A DNA stretch of 64,000 bases from Rhodoplanes azumiensis (GCF_042682915.1 NZ_JBHUIW010000019.1:1-64000); one strand, 5' to 3'; positions 36,620-46,991 are shown, numbered from the stretch's first letter. Program-made: numbers and translations. Notes: a model not told the origin generated them from the letters alone.

Positions 36620-39046
36620 ATGCGTGGAGCCACCGTGTCGAGAAGCGATCTCCCATCGCGGGATCAAGCGGAGGCCACCGGCTCGCTCGCCGAACTGCTC
36701 GAGCAACTCGTCGGGATCCTGCGGCGTCAGGCCGTCGTTGTGATCGGTGCGGTGGCCGCGAGCCTCGCGATCGGTGTCGCCTATCTGATCGTCACGCCGC
36801 CGATGTTCACGGCCACGGCGACGCTGCTGATCGACAGCAGCAAGGCGAAAGGGCCGCCGGGCCAGCCGACCGCGGTGAGCGACTATTCGTCCGACGCCGC
36901 GCTGATCGAGTCGCAGGTCGAGATCCTGAAGTCGCGCAGCATCGCGCTCGCGGTCGTCGAGCAGCTCTCGCTCGCCGAGACGCCGGAGTTCGCCGCGCCG
37001 CGCCGCGGCGTGCTGCTCGCCGCGCTGGGCCTGTCCGGCGGCGGCTCCGCGGGTCGGGCCGGATCGACCGTGCAGGCGGCCGTCGACGTCTTCCTGGAGA
37101 ACCGGTCGGTCGTGCGGGTCGGCAAGACCTATGCGCTGGACATCAGCTACACGTCGCGGGATCCGGTGCGGGCCGCGACGATCGCCAACGCGCTCGCCGA
37201 GGCCTACATCGTCGATCAGCTCGACGCCAAGTATCAGTCGACGCGGCGGGCCAGCGGCTGGCTGCAGGCGCGCCTGGAGGAGCTCAAGACACAGGCGGTG
37301 GCGGCCCGCCAGGCCGTGCTCGACTACAAGGAAAAGAAGAACATCGTCGACATCGGCGGCGCGCAGACGGGCGGCGAGGGCGGCGGTGACGGCCGCCTGG
37401 TGACCGAGCAGCAGCTCTCCGAGCTGAACACGCAGCTCGTCAACGCGCGTGTCGCGACCGGGGAGGCGAAGGCGAAGCTCGATCGCATCGAGGACATCCT
37501 CGCGCGCGACGTGGACGATGGCACGGTCGCCGAGTCGCTGCGCAGCGACGTCGTCAACTCGCTGCGCAAGAGCTATCTCGACCACGCGACCCGCGAGGCG
37601 AGCTGGTCGGCCCGCTACGGGCAAGATCACGCCGCCGCGATCGAGCTGCGTGCCAAGATGAACGAGCTGCGCCGGGCGATCCGCGACGAGCTCGGCCGGA
37701 TGGCGGCCGGCTTCCGCAGCGATTACGAGATCGCCCGCGCCCGCGAGCAGAACCTTCAGAAGGCGCTGGCCGGCCTGGTCTCCGAGGGCCAGCTCACCAA
37801 TCGGGATCGCCTCGGCCTGATCGATCTCGAGAGCAGCGCCAAGGTCTATCGCACGATTCACGACACCTTCCTGCAGCGCTACATGGAGGCGATCCAGCAG
37901 CAGTCGTTCCCCTTCACCGAGGCGCGCGTGATCGGCGCCGCCGATCCGCCGACCCGCAAGAGCCGACCGGCGACCTCGCTGGTCCTGGCGATCGCGGGCA
38001 CGATGGGCCTGATGGCCGGCTTCGGTATCGCGGCGCTGCGCGAGGGCTTCGACAAGAGTATCCGAACGCGGCGGCAGATCGAGACCGGGCTCGGCACGGC
38101 GTGCCTGTGCGTGCTTCCGACCGTGCGGGCCGCCGGCGAGAGCCGGTCGGCGCGATGGTCCTGGTCGAGGCCGCTGCCGCGGTCCGCCCGGCGCGCGGGG
38201 GACGGCGGTGTCGCGGCGCGGGGGGCCGGTGAGGGGGTCGACGCCGATCGCCAGGGTGAGGATCCGGTGGACAGGCCCCACGTGGTCGCCTGGAGCGACC
38301 CGACCAAGCGGCTTGCCGTGAAGCAGCCGTTGTCGGCCTTCGCCGAGGGGCTGCGCGCCGTCAAGGTGGCGGTCGAGCTCGCCGGCGCGATCGAGCGGCG
38401 CACCGTGATCGGCGTCACCTCGTCGCTGCCGGGGGAGGGCAAGTCGACCGTGGCGGCCAATCTCGCCGGCCTGATGGCGCATGCCGGCAAGCGGGTGATC
38501 CTGATCGACGCCGATCTGCGCAACCCGACCTTCGCCGATTGCCTCGCGCCGATCCCCGCGAAGGGCCTCGCCGACGTCCTCGACGACGGCTGCGACGTCA
38601 CCGCCGCGATCGTCACGGATCCGGAGAGCGGCCTGTCGATCCTGCCGGCGCTGCCGGACGACGCGCGCGTGCACACCGACGAAATCGTCGCCTCGCCGCA
38701 GTTCCGGGCGCTGCTCGACCGGCTCGCGGCGCGTTACGACTGGGTGGTCGTCGACCTGCCGCCGATCGGCCCGGTGGTCGACGTGCGCGCGGCCGCGCAG
38801 GCGATCGGATCCTTCGTGTTCGTGATCGAATGGGCACGGACGCCGCTCGGCGTCGCGCAGGCCTGCTTCGCGGCGGCGCCGGAGGTGCGCGACCGGATGA
38901 TCGGCGCGATCCTCAACAAGGCCGATCTCGCCCGGCTCGACCGCTTCGAGCCGCACATGCGCTACGGTCGTGACGGCTACTATGTCGGCGGACGGCGCGC
39001 GGCCGTCGTCACGGCCGGCCCGCGCGCCCGCGACCGCGAGGCGTGA
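36620..39046 (+). CDS. Wzc-like polysaccharide co-polymerase / tyrosine autokinase
   Basis: 808 aa from ATG 36620; GTG 36566 would add 18 residues from a tandem repeat. The N-terminal Wzz domain has a transmembrane helix (about 38-58) followed by the periplasmic start FTATATLLID, long coiled-coil helices (about 200-430) and a second transmembrane helix near PATSLVLAIAGTMGLMAG. The C-terminal BY-kinase domain has Walker A LPGEGKST (Lys about 608), Walker A' ILIDADLR and Walker B WVVVDLPP. The C-terminal tyrosine cluster is short (MRYGRDGYY). It controls chain length and export of exopolysaccharide by cycles of tyrosine phosphorylation. No separate phosphatase gene is seen. Confidence 0.93.
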   Translation: MRGATVSRSDLPSRDQAEATGSLAELLEQLVGILRRQAVVVIGAVAASLAIGVAYLIVTPPMFTATATLLIDSSKAKGPPGQPTAVSDYSSDAALIESQVEILKSRSIALAVVEQLSLAETPEFAAPRRGVLLAALGLSGGGSAGRAGSTVQAAVDVFLENRSVVRVGKTYALDISYTSRDPVRAATIANALAEAYIVDQLDAKYQSTRRASGWLQARLEELKTQAVAARQAVLDYKEKKNIVDIGGAQTGGEGGGDGRLVTEQQLSELNTQLVNARVATGEAKAKLDRIEDILARDVDDGTVAESLRSDVVNSLRKSYLDHATREASWSARYGQDHAAAIELRAKMNELRRAIRDELGRMAAGFRSDYEIARAREQNLQKALAGLVSEGQLTNRDRLGLIDLESSAKVYRTIHDTFLQRYMEAIQQQSFPFTEARVIGAADPPTRKSRPATSLVLAIAGTMGLMAGFGIAALREGFDKSIRTRRQIETGLGTACLCVLPTVRAAGESRSARWSWSRPLPRSARRAGDGGVAARGAGEGVDADRQGEDPVDRPHVVAWSDPTKRLAVKQPLSAFAEGLRAVKVAVELAGAIERRTVIGVTSSLPGEGKSTVAANLAGLMAHAGKRVILIDADLRNPTFADCLAPIPAKGLADVLDDGCDVTAAIVTDPESGLSILPALPDDARVHTDEIVASPQFRALLDRLAARYDWVVVDLPPIGPVVDVRAAAQAIGSFVFVIEWARTPLGVAQACFAAAPEVRDRMIGAILNKADLARLDRFEPHMRYGRDGYYVGGRRAAVVTAGPRARDREA

Positions 39047-39263
39047 TCCACCCGGCCCGCATGCGCCCGCGTCGCTGCCGGGCGCTCGTCGCCGTGCGCT
39101 CGTCGTCGGGCGCTCGTCGCCGGGCCGCGATTGGCACAGTCTCCACCGTTCGTCGATCCTTGTCGTCTGCGTTACATCGAACCGTTGTTACGTGACGCTC
39201 GCCGGACGAGCGAACTTCATGGTCGGGTCGGCGACCGTGCCGACGAGCGAGGAAAGACGTGCG

Positions 39264-41051
39264 ATGGCTGCGATCCTGGGGCTGAACTTGCATCACGCGG
39301 ATTCCTCCGCCGCGCTGGTTCTCGACGGCAAGCTCGTCGCAGCCGTCGCGGAGGAGCGGTTCGGGCGCCGCGTCAAGCACGACTCGGCGTTTCCGGCGCA
39401 GGCGATCCGGGCCGTGCTCGACATCGCCGGCATCACGGTGCGCGACCTCGACGTCGTCGCGGTGCCGCGCGACACGACGAAGAGCCGCGCCGCCCGGATC
39501 CGCCACGTCCTCGCGAATCCGGTGTCCGGAACCCGCGCCGCGCTGGAGCATCTGCGGCGGGCGCGGCGCGAGACCGGCCTGATGGACTGGGTCGCCGCGG
39601 CCTGCGACGTCGGCCGTGAGAGCGTCACGGCGCGGGTCGTGAACGTCGAGCACCATCTCTCGCACATCGCCAGCGCATACTACTGCTCGCCCTTCGAGAC
39701 GCTCACGGCGGGCTTCTCCTACGACGGCAGCGGCGACTTCGTCAGCGCCATGGCGGCGCGCTGCGAGGGCACGCGGATCGAGCCGATCGCGCGCGTGAAC
39801 CTGCCGGACAGCCTGGGCTTCTTCTACACGGCCTGTTGTCAGTTCATCGGTTTCGACGAGTTCGGCGAGGAGTACAAGGTGATGGGCCTCGCCCCGTTCG
39901 GCGAGGACGCCTACGCGGCGCAGATGCGCGAGCTCGTGACGACGCCGGACGGCGGCTGGTTCCGCCTCGCTTCCGGCTGTTTCGGCATGCACGGCGGCGG
40001 CGAGTCGGGCCGCCTCGACGAGCGCGGCCGCATCGCGATGGGGCGGCTCTTCACCGACAAGTTCGCGGCCCGTTTCGGGGCGCCGCGCCTGCGCGGCAGC
40101 GAGGTGACGCAGCGCGATCGCGACATCGCACGCTCCTGCCAGGTTCGCTTCGAGGACGTGGCGATGCACTGCTTCCGCAAGCTGCACGACCTCGTGCCGT
40201 CGCGGCAGATCGCCTATGCGGGCGGATGCGCCCTCAACGGCGTCGCCAATGCGCGGCTGCTGCGCGACACTCCGTTCGAGCAGCCCTATCTCCAGGCGGC
40301 CGCGTCCGACGAAGGGCTCGCGCTCGGCGCCGCGCTGTGGGCGTGGCACAACGTTCTCGGCGGTCGCGAGCGGTTCCACATGACGCACGCCTATTGGGGC
40401 CCGGACTACGACGACGCCGTCGTTCGTGCCGCGGCGGACCAGGCGAACCTGCCCGTGCACCGGATCGCGCCCGACCGCGTCGCCGACATGGCGGCCCGCT
40501 TGCTCCGCGCCGGCCTCGTGATCGGCTGGTATCAGGGGCGCTCCGAATGGGGACCGCGGGCGCTCGGCAACCGCTCGATCCTGGCCGACCCGACCCGGCC
40601 GGAGATCAAGGATCTGATCAACGCCAAGATCAAGCGCCGTGAGATGTTCCGGCCGTTCGCGCCGACCGTGATCCACGAGGAGACCGGCACCTATTTCGAA
40701 CAGTCGGTGTTCAGCCCGTTCATGATGCACGTGGTGAAGATCCGCCCCGCGTGGCGCGACCGGCTTCCCGGCGTCACCCATGTCGACGGCACCGGCCGCC
40801 TGCAGAGCATCAAGCGCGAGACCAATCCGCGCTACTACGATCTGATCGCCGCGTTCGGCCGGCTGTCCGGCGTCTCGATGGTGCTGAACACGAGCTTCAA
40901 CGAGAACGAGCCGATCGTCGACACGCCGGCCCAGGCGATGAGCTGCTTCCTGCGCACCGGCCTCGACGTCATCTGCCTCGGCGATTACGTCCTGGCCAAG
41001 CCGGAGCACGAGGCCGTGGTGCGTGATCTCCTGGCCGAGCCCGTGGCCTGA
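39264..41051 (+). CDS. NodU/CmcH-type carbamoyltransferase
   Basis: 595 aa from ATG 39264, with GAGGAAAG upstream. The N-terminal ASKHA-like domain starts ILGLNLHHADSSAAL and includes the metal-site histidines in VEHHLSHIASAYY (H130, H131, H134) and the FSYDGSGD loop. The C-terminal YrdC-like carbamoyl-adenylate domain is marked by WYQGRSEWGPRALGNRSILADP (piecewise) and LNTSFNENEPIV. It moves a carbamoyl group from carbamoyl phosphate to a hydroxyl, as NodU does on Nod factor sugars; here the EPS context suggests decoration of a polysaccharide unit. It is first of four plus-strand genes after the autokinase. Confidence 0.92.
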   Translation: MAAILGLNLHHADSSAALVLDGKLVAAVAEERFGRRVKHDSAFPAQAIRAVLDIAGITVRDLDVVAVPRDTTKSRAARIRHVLANPVSGTRAALEHLRRARRETGLMDWVAAACDVGRESVTARVVNVEHHLSHIASAYYCSPFETLTAGFSYDGSGDFVSAMAARCEGTRIEPIARVNLPDSLGFFYTACCQFIGFDEFGEEYKVMGLAPFGEDAYAAQMRELVTTPDGGWFRLASGCFGMHGGGESGRLDERGRIAMGRLFTDKFAARFGAPRLRGSEVTQRDRDIARSCQVRFEDVAMHCFRKLHDLVPSRQIAYAGGCALNGVANARLLRDTPFEQPYLQAAASDEGLALGAALWAWHNVLGGRERFHMTHAYWGPDYDDAVVRAAADQANLPVHRIAPDRVADMAARLLRAGLVIGWYQGRSEWGPRALGNRSILADPTRPEIKDLINAKIKRREMFRPFAPTVIHEETGTYFEQSVFSPFMMHVVKIRPAWRDRLPGVTHVDGTGRLQSIKRETNPRYYDLIAAFGRLSGVSMVLNTSFNENEPIVDTPAQAMSCFLRTGLDVICLGDYVLAKPEHEAVVRDLLAEPVA

Positions 41052-41057
41052 CGGTCC

Positions 41058-42314
41058 GTGCGGCTCCCGGCACGCCCGCCTTACGCCGGCGGAGGTCATC
41101 AGGAGGGGCACCTCCACGCGAGGTCGGGGCCGGTGTCGTCGGCCCTGCTCCTCTCTGTCGCCTTCTGGGCGTGGTGGGCGTTCATTCACTTTCCCCGTAT
41201 CGGCGCGGAGCCGGAGACCGGGAACGTGGCGTCGTTCGGGCTGTTTCAGATCCTCGGATGGGGCCTGTTCGTCGCCACCGCCGTCGTCCTCTATCCGAGG
41301 CGCGTGCTGCGCGCGGCGGGAGCGTTCGAAGCCCCGCAAACCGTGATGCTGGCGCTGATCGGCGCGGCCCTCGTGCTGCAGTTCCACGGCGACGAGCAGG
41401 ACGTGCTGGCGGGCATCGGATACACGCTCGTCCTCCTCGCCACGATCGCGGCGCTGGCCGTGGTGTGGACGCTCGACATCGCCGCGCTGTCGCTCCTGGC
41501 GGCCGGTGCCGCCGGCGTGATCGTGCTGTTCGGCCTCTCGGCGATCGCCGTGCTCGGCCTGCCGGAGGGGCGCGCGCTGGGGGGCATCCATCCGAACACG
41601 GTCGGGGCGTCGATGCTGTCGGGCTTCGTGCTCGCGCAGTTCCGTACCGGACCCGTGATGGTGGCGATCCGGGTGATGTGCCTGGTGCTCGCCGTGCTGG
41701 TCAGCTCGCGTTTCGCCGTCCTGGGCTGCACGATCGCCTTCGTCGTGCGCGAGCTTCTCTACCGGCCGCTCGGTCCCAAGCTGATCGCGGGCTTCGCCGC
41801 CGTCGTCGCGGCGGCCGTGCTGTTCGGCCCACAGATCACCGCGATCCTCGCGGTCGACGACCCGATGCGCAATTTCGACTCCGGCATCAGCGGTCGAGAG
41901 GACTTGTGGTTGAACGCCCTGAAGTCGATCGTGGACTATCCGCTCGGCATCGGCTTCAAGCGCGCGAGCCCGCTGGAAGGCGGCCACAACGGCTATCTGA
42001 AGATCGTCGTCGAGTTCGGCGTGACGGGCGGCATCCTGATGATCGTCGCGCTCGTCGCCGCCTGTGCGGCGGCCGTCGCGCGAGCCTTCGGGGCGACGCC
42101 CCTCGATCGCCGTCTTATCCTCGCGGCGCGCGCGGGCGGCCTCTGTGCCTATGCGTTCGGAACGTTCTTCGAGCCGCAGATGTTCAATTTCGGCGACACC
42201 CACGGCGTGATGGTGCTGCTGCTGTTGTTCGCGCCGGTCCGGGACATCGCGGGCCCGGTCTTCCGGACGGCGACGCCGTCGGTGGGCGCGCCCGCGCCCG
42301 CGTCATCGAGATGA
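41058..42314 (+). CDS. O-antigen ligase / Wzy-like polymerase
   Basis: 418 aa from GTG 41058; GTG 41133 (VSSALLL) is an alternative that removes a hydrophilic leader. About ten transmembrane helices are visible. The large periplasmic loop has the Wzy_C signature SGREDLW and GHNGYLKIVVEFG, where the His is important in WaaL/Wzy proteins. It joins lipid-linked oligosaccharide units into polymer, or ligates polymer to an acceptor, on the periplasmic side. It starts 6 bp after the carbamoyltransferase stop. Confidence 0.85.
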   Translation: MRLPARPPYAGGGHQEGHLHARSGPVSSALLLSVAFWAWWAFIHFPRIGAEPETGNVASFGLFQILGWGLFVATAVVLYPRRVLRAAGAFEAPQTVMLALIGAALVLQFHGDEQDVLAGIGYTLVLLATIAALAVVWTLDIAALSLLAAGAAGVIVLFGLSAIAVLGLPEGRALGGIHPNTVGASMLSGFVLAQFRTGPVMVAIRVMCLVLAVLVSSRFAVLGCTIAFVVRELLYRPLGPKLIAGFAAVVAAAVLFGPQITAILAVDDPMRNFDSGISGREDLWLNALKSIVDYPLGIGFKRASPLEGGHNGYLKIVVEFGVTGGILMIVALVAACAAAVARAFGATPLDRRLILAARAGGLCAYAFGTFFEPQMFNFGDTHGVMVLLLLFAPVRDIAGPVFRTATPSVGAPAPASSR

Positions 42315-42457
42315 CGCCGCCATATCATACGAGCGTTACGTTCGGCTCGTCTAACATGGCGTCGCGCGGCGCCCTCGGGCTCGCGGGCGCGCTCGCAGGC
42401 GAGCCCGAGTTCCGGTCGCGCGATCTCGACCCGAAGGCGTAACCAAGGACTCCACCG

Positions 42458-43405
42458 ATGACCTCGCTCTCCGCTTTCCGCCACGTCGAAACCGGCGCGG
42501 CGCGGCGCCTGGCGTTCGCGATCGCCGCCGCCCTGTTGATCGGCTCGGCGGGTGCCGCGCCGGCCCAGACCGCGGGCAGGGATCCGGTGGTGCTGCGCGT
42601 CGACGGCGTCGAGATCCGCGAGAGCGATCTGCGGCTCGCCGACGAGGATTTCGGGCGCAGCCTGCCGAGCGACGACCCGGAGCGGCGGCGCGACTATCTG
42701 ATCACGTTCCTGACCGATCTCACCGTCTTGCACAAGGCGGCGGTCGAGCAGAAGATCGGGGACGAGGCGGATCTGGTGCGCCGCATGGAGTTCACCCGCA
42801 AGAAGGCGCTGATGAACAAGCTTCTCGAGACGACGGCGACCAACGCCGTCACCGAGGAAAGCGTCCGGCGCAAGTACGAGGAGGCGGTCGCCAGCGTCAA
42901 GCCGGAGACGGAGTATCACATCCGCAACATGCTGTTCCGCTTCCCCGACAAGACCGACAAGGCGGCCGTGGCCGCGGCGGAGGAGAAGGCCAAGGCGGCG
43001 CTGAAGCGGTTGGAGAACGGCGAGGATTTCGAGACGGTCACGATCGCCCTGACGGAGAGCGAGCCGGGCCGGCGCGAGGGCGGCGACCTCGGCTTCCGCA
43101 CCCGCAACGAGATGGGCAAGGAATACGCCGAGGTGGTCATCGGACGACCGAAAGGCGCCGTCGTCGGCCCGATCTGGACCGAGTTCGGCTGGCATGTCGT
43201 CAAGCTCGAGGACGAGCGTCTGCGCAAGCCCGCCGATCTCGACACCATCCGCGACCGCCTGAAGACGTTGATCGCGCGCCAGGCCCAGCTCGCCCTGGTC
43301 GACGGGCTGCGCAAGAAGGCGAAGGTCGAGCGGCTCGACAAGCCCGCGGCGGATGCTTCGCCGGCCGCGGCCGGCACGACCGGAGCCGGCGCGGCGCCCA
43401 AGTAG
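42458..43405 (+). CDS. Exported parvulin-type peptidyl-prolyl isomerase
   Basis: 315 aa. A signal peptide (residues 1-37, hydrophobic core LAFAIAAALLIGSAG, cleavage after PAQ) precedes a SurA-like N-domain and a parvulin domain (about 148-245) with EYHIRNMLFRF, EGGDLGF and WHVVKLEDER. It would catalyse proline isomerisation and chaperone proteins in the periplasm. Its place two bases before a secreted beta-helix protein and inside an EPS locus suggests it helps fold that protein or another export component. The tail is Ala/Gly/Thr-rich. Confidence 0.9.
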   Translation: MTSLSAFRHVETGAARRLAFAIAAALLIGSAGAAPAQTAGRDPVVLRVDGVEIRESDLRLADEDFGRSLPSDDPERRRDYLITFLTDLTVLHKAAVEQKIGDEADLVRRMEFTRKKALMNKLLETTATNAVTEESVRRKYEEAVASVKPETEYHIRNMLFRFPDKTDKAAVAAAEEKAKAALKRLENGEDFETVTIALTESEPGRREGGDLGFRTRNEMGKEYAEVVIGRPKGAVVGPIWTEFGWHVVKLEDERLRKPADLDTIRDRLKTLIARQAQLALVDGLRKKAKVERLDKPAADASPAAAGTTGAGAAPK

Positions 43406-43407
43406 CG

Positions 43408-45675
43408 ATGCCGAAGACGGGACGCACGACGCGGCTGACGGCAGAGCGGAACGTCGTGACGCGGCGACGCTGGACGACGATCGCCGTCCTGCTCGCGGCG
43501 ACCGTGCGGTCCGCGGCGGCTGCCGCCGACCCGGTGGTGTTCTGGCACAACGATCCGGTCGGGCCCGACGATGCCGTTCTGGTCTCCGGCGCCGACCTCG
43601 ACGTGGTGACGGCGGCGCGCATCGCGCGGATCGACGATGCCGGGCACGTCGGCAACGCGACCGCGCTCGAGCTTCTGCAACGGACGCCGGGCTCGTTCAA
43701 GTTCGTGGTTCCGGCCGCGTTCGCCGCGGGCCTCTACCGGGTCACGCTGACTCACGCCGGTGGTGAGGTGACGATCCGGCTCAATGCACCGGTCGTCTAC
43801 TGGCTGCAGGCCGAAGGCGGGGACACGGTGGCGCCGGGCGGCTGGCTGCGCGTGTTCGGGCGCGACATCGTCAGGCGTTCGGAGCGGGCGCGTCTGCGGC
43901 TGGTGCCCGAGGCCGCCGGTCCGCCGGTCGAGCTCGCTCCGGCGCAGGGCGATCTCTGGAGCGCGCGCTTCGTCGTTCCGGATGCGATCCGGGCCGGGGC
44001 CTACAAGGTCGAGATCTTCAACGGCGAGGGAGCCGCGCGAGACGTGGTCGAGGCCGGGCGCGTGACGGTGCGGCCGCGCGCCGAGGCGGGCGGGCGCACC
44101 TACGACGTCCGCGCTTACGGGGCCGTCGGCGACGCGAGCCGGGACAGCACGCGGGCGATCGCGAGCGCCCTGGAGACGGCGGGGCGCGACGGTGGAGGAA
44201 CCGTCTATCTGCCGCGCGGTCGTTATCTGGTCTCGGACCGGCTCGAGATTCCGCCGGGCGTCACGCTCGCCGGCGAGCGCACCGATCTCGTCAGCCTCGT
44301 CTGGCCGGACCTCGCCACGCCACCCGACGCGCTGATCAAGGGCTTCACGCGCTTCGGCCTGCGCGATCTCACCGTGTATGCCTCGAATCATCGCCACGTC
44401 GTCTCCGGTGGGTTCACGGGGGGCGACGCCGCCGAGCCCGATTCCGCCGACATCGAGATCCGGCGCGTCCGCATTCGCGCCTCGGCCTTCTTCGGGCACC
44501 TGCGGCCCGACGAGGCGGCGGCGCGGACGGCGCGGCTGGCGGCGAGTTTTCCGGGCCAGCTGGCGCCCGACACGCTCCGGCTGAGCGGTCGGCGGATCGT
44601 GGTGGCGGACTGCGACATCCTCGGCACCGGCCGCTCGCTCCATCTGCTCGGAGCGCGCGACGCCGTCGTCACGGGCAACACGCTGGCTGCCGGCCGCTAC
44701 GGCAGCTACGAGATCGTCGGCGCCGATCGCCTGATCTTCGAGGACAATCGGGTGATCGGGGGCGATCTGCAGGCGTCCGGCGGATCCTTCAACGCGAATG
44801 CGCCGACCGTCACGACGTCACGGAACATCTTCGTGTCCGGGAACACCTTCAAGGGGTTCTACGGTCACGATCGCGAGGCGGTGACGTCGGACGCGCCGGG
44901 TGGCTACTATCTCGGTGCCGCGAGCACGCTTGCGCCGGACACGCTGTCGCTCGACGGCGAGCCGTCCGATCCGGCGCTGCGCAACCTGCCGAACCCCGAG
45001 AGGCTCGGCGTCGGTGCGGTCGTGATGGTCGTCGAGGGACGCGGGACCGGAGCGTCGGGGCGGGTCGCGCGGTTCGAGAGGAGCGGCACGCCGGCGCGGC
45101 TTCGCGTCCGGTTGGAGCGCCCGTTGCCGGTTGCGCTCGACGCCACCTCGGTCGTCACCATCGTCAAGGCGCAATCGAACTATCTGGTCGTCGGGAACAG
45201 CTTCGAGGACACCGGGCCGGCCGTGCAGAGCTACGGCACCGGGCTCGACCATGTCGTGGCGGAGAACCGTGCGGTGCGCACCGCGGGCTATCTCGTCACC
45301 GGCCTCTATTATCATCACATGCAGCCCGGCTGGCGCGTGCAGGTGCTCGACAATCGCATTCTCGAAGGGAACGTCTACCGCGCCATCCACGAGCGCAGCG
45401 ATCTCGCCTTCGAGGCGGCGATCGCCGTGCAGGGGCTGCAGCCGAGCAACGCGCCCGGCCGGCCGCCGCTGGTTCAGGGCGTGATCGTCCGCGGCAACCG
45501 TCTCGACGAGGATGCCCATATCGCGGTCCGGGGCTACGTCGCCGCGTCGCCCGGCGTGCGCGACGTGATCGTCGAAGGCAACACCATCGGGGCGTCACGC
45601 GACGGCCTGGTGGTCGACGTCGGCGTCGCCGGCGCGTTGGTCCGCCGTAACACCGTGAGACGCATTCCGCGGTGA
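43408..45675 (+). CDS. Secreted right-handed beta-helix protein (pectate-lyase-3 type)
   Basis: 755 aa. A basic N-terminus with TRRRW and a hydrophobic core (about 22-40) form an export signal. Residues 41-225 are beta-rich, with two Ig/IPT-like segments. From TYDVRAYGAVGD (about 231) a Pectate_lyase_3 / GH28-like start is followed by many 20-25-residue parallel beta-helix turns to the C-terminus (VTGNTL, VSGNTF, VRGNRL, VEGNTI). Such proteins bind or cleave polysaccharides, including as epimerases or lyases in EPS and alginate loci. No catalytic triad can be assigned. It begins 2 bp after the isomerase stop. Confidence 0.87.
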   Translation: MPKTGRTTRLTAERNVVTRRRWTTIAVLLAATVRSAAAAADPVVFWHNDPVGPDDAVLVSGADLDVVTAARIARIDDAGHVGNATALELLQRTPGSFKFVVPAAFAAGLYRVTLTHAGGEVTIRLNAPVVYWLQAEGGDTVAPGGWLRVFGRDIVRRSERARLRLVPEAAGPPVELAPAQGDLWSARFVVPDAIRAGAYKVEIFNGEGAARDVVEAGRVTVRPRAEAGGRTYDVRAYGAVGDASRDSTRAIASALETAGRDGGGTVYLPRGRYLVSDRLEIPPGVTLAGERTDLVSLVWPDLATPPDALIKGFTRFGLRDLTVYASNHRHVVSGGFTGGDAAEPDSADIEIRRVRIRASAFFGHLRPDEAAARTARLAASFPGQLAPDTLRLSGRRIVVADCDILGTGRSLHLLGARDAVVTGNTLAAGRYGSYEIVGADRLIFEDNRVIGGDLQASGGSFNANAPTVTTSRNIFVSGNTFKGFYGHDREAVTSDAPGGYYLGAASTLAPDTLSLDGEPSDPALRNLPNPERLGVGAVVMVVEGRGTGASGRVARFERSGTPARLRVRLERPLPVALDATSVVTIVKAQSNYLVVGNSFEDTGPAVQSYGTGLDHVVAENRAVRTAGYLVTGLYYHHMQPGWRVQVLDNRILEGNVYRAIHERSDLAFEAAIAVQGLQPSNAPGRPPLVQGVIVRGNRLDEDAHIAVRGYVAASPGVRDVIVEGNTIGASRDGLVVDVGVAGALVRRNTVRRIPR

Positions 45676-45686
45676 GGCGTTCCGCG

Positions 45687-46991
45687 TCAGGCGCGAGCCG
45701 GTCCGGCCGCGTCGACGGAGTTCGCGGCGCACCCGGCCGTGGCGCTCGTGGCGCTCGTAGCGCTCCCCTTCAGCAGTCCGACGACGATCGCCAGCGCGAC
45801 CGCATGAGACAGGATCTCGCCGGCCAGGAAAGCCAGGATGCCCCAAGCGCCGACCAGCAGCCAGCTCGTGGCGACATTGGCGGCGGCGCCGACCGTCGCG
45901 GCGACCGCGATGCCCACGAAGGAGCCGCGGGCCGCGAGGCCCTGCGACAACAGGATCGGCAGATAGGCGGTCAGCAGCGTGGGGGCGAAGGCGAGGAGAA
46001 CCCACGCCACCGTGCCGAGCCGCCCCAGTTGCGGCACCACGTCGAGGACGACGGCGGCCGCGGCGGCGAGCAGCGTGAGTCCGACGGCGCTCGACAGCGT
46101 GAGAATCTGTGCGGTGACGGCGGCGCGCACCGGCGCCGCCTGCGGCCGCAGCATGGTCCGCACGAGGCCCGGGAACTCGGCACGCAGCACGAACGAGACG
46201 ATCAGGGCGAGCCCCGTGACGATCTGCTTGACGTAGACGAAGAGCGCGGTCGTGTCGGCGCCGAGATACGCGGCGCTGAGCAGCAGCTGAACCCGCGCCG
46301 GCGCCTGGCTCGGCAGGAACTGGAGCTGCATCGCGATCCCGTCACGGAACGCGCGACCGAGGCCCGCCCGCGACAGCCCGTGCCAGCGCGGAACGACACC
46401 GTGCCGCGCCAGCACGAGCCACTGGACCGTGACCGTCACGACGTAGCCGAGCGAGAAGGCGGTGCCGACAATCCCGCCGGCGAGAGCAGGCGGGGCGGCA
46501 TGCGCCACGACGAGCCCGAGGCCGCAGGCCGTGTAGGCTGCCGCACCCGTGACGCCGCTCAGCCCACTGGCGCCGCGGCCGTCCAGCAAGCCGATCGGGT
46601 TGGCGGTCCAGATCGCCAGGCCGGGCAGGGCGAGCAGAACGAAGTCGCGCGAGAACGTGCTCGGTGCGAAGGCGGCGACATAGACGAGCGCACAGGTGAT
46701 CACGATCGCCGCCATCACGAGACGAAACGCCGTGGTCTCGAAGAACAGGCGCCAAACCTGGTCGTCCGTCTGGCGCCCCGCCACGCTCGCTGCGACATGG
46801 CGGGCCAGGATCGTCGCCGCGCCGCCGTCCACGAGGATGATGGCGAGGATGGCGAAGGAATAATGCGTGCCGAAGCCCGCCAGCAGATCGAGGTCGCCGA
46901 CCGCGGCGAGCCATGTCTGGGCCGCGAAGATCGAACCCTGCCCGGCCACGAAGCCGGTGAGAAGGAGGGCGACGTTCGCAGCGCGGGTCAT
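45687..46991 (-). CDS. Wzx-like polysaccharide flippase
   Basis: 434 aa with about 12 transmembrane helices and few charged loops, the topology of Wzx/MATE-like lipid-linked oligosaccharide flippases. Similarity to the polysaccharide biosynthesis family is by topology and scattered motifs (FETTAFRLVMAA, RAFRDGIAMQLQ). It would move undecaprenyl-linked repeat units to the periplasmic face for the Wzy-like protein. The C-terminal tail GSATSATSATAG comes from a short DNA repeat. Its stop is 11 bp from the convergent beta-helix gene. Confidence 0.83.
   Translation of the reverse strand: MTRAANVALLLTGFVAGQGSIFAAQTWLAAVGDLDLLAGFGTHYSFAILAIILVDGGAATILARHVAASVAGRQTDDQVWRLFFETTAFRLVMAAIVITCALVYVAAFAPSTFSRDFVLLALPGLAIWTANPIGLLDGRGASGLSGVTGAAAYTACGLGLVVAHAAPPALAGGIVGTAFSLGYVVTVTVQWLVLARHGVVPRWHGLSRAGLGRAFRDGIAMQLQFLPSQAPARVQLLLSAAYLGADTTALFVYVKQIVTGLALIVSFVLRAEFPGLVRTMLRPQAAPVRAAVTAQILTLSSAVGLTLLAAAAAVVLDVVPQLGRLGTVAWVLLAFAPTLLTAYLPILLSQGLAARGSFVGIAVAATVGAAANVATSWLLVGAWGILAFLAGEILSHAVALAIVVGLLKGSATSATSATAGCAANSVDAAGPARA

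Noticed and set aside
39009..42203. 1064-codon open frame on the minus strand
   Set aside because: Antisense to the carbamoyltransferase and Wzy-like genes; no recognisable motif.
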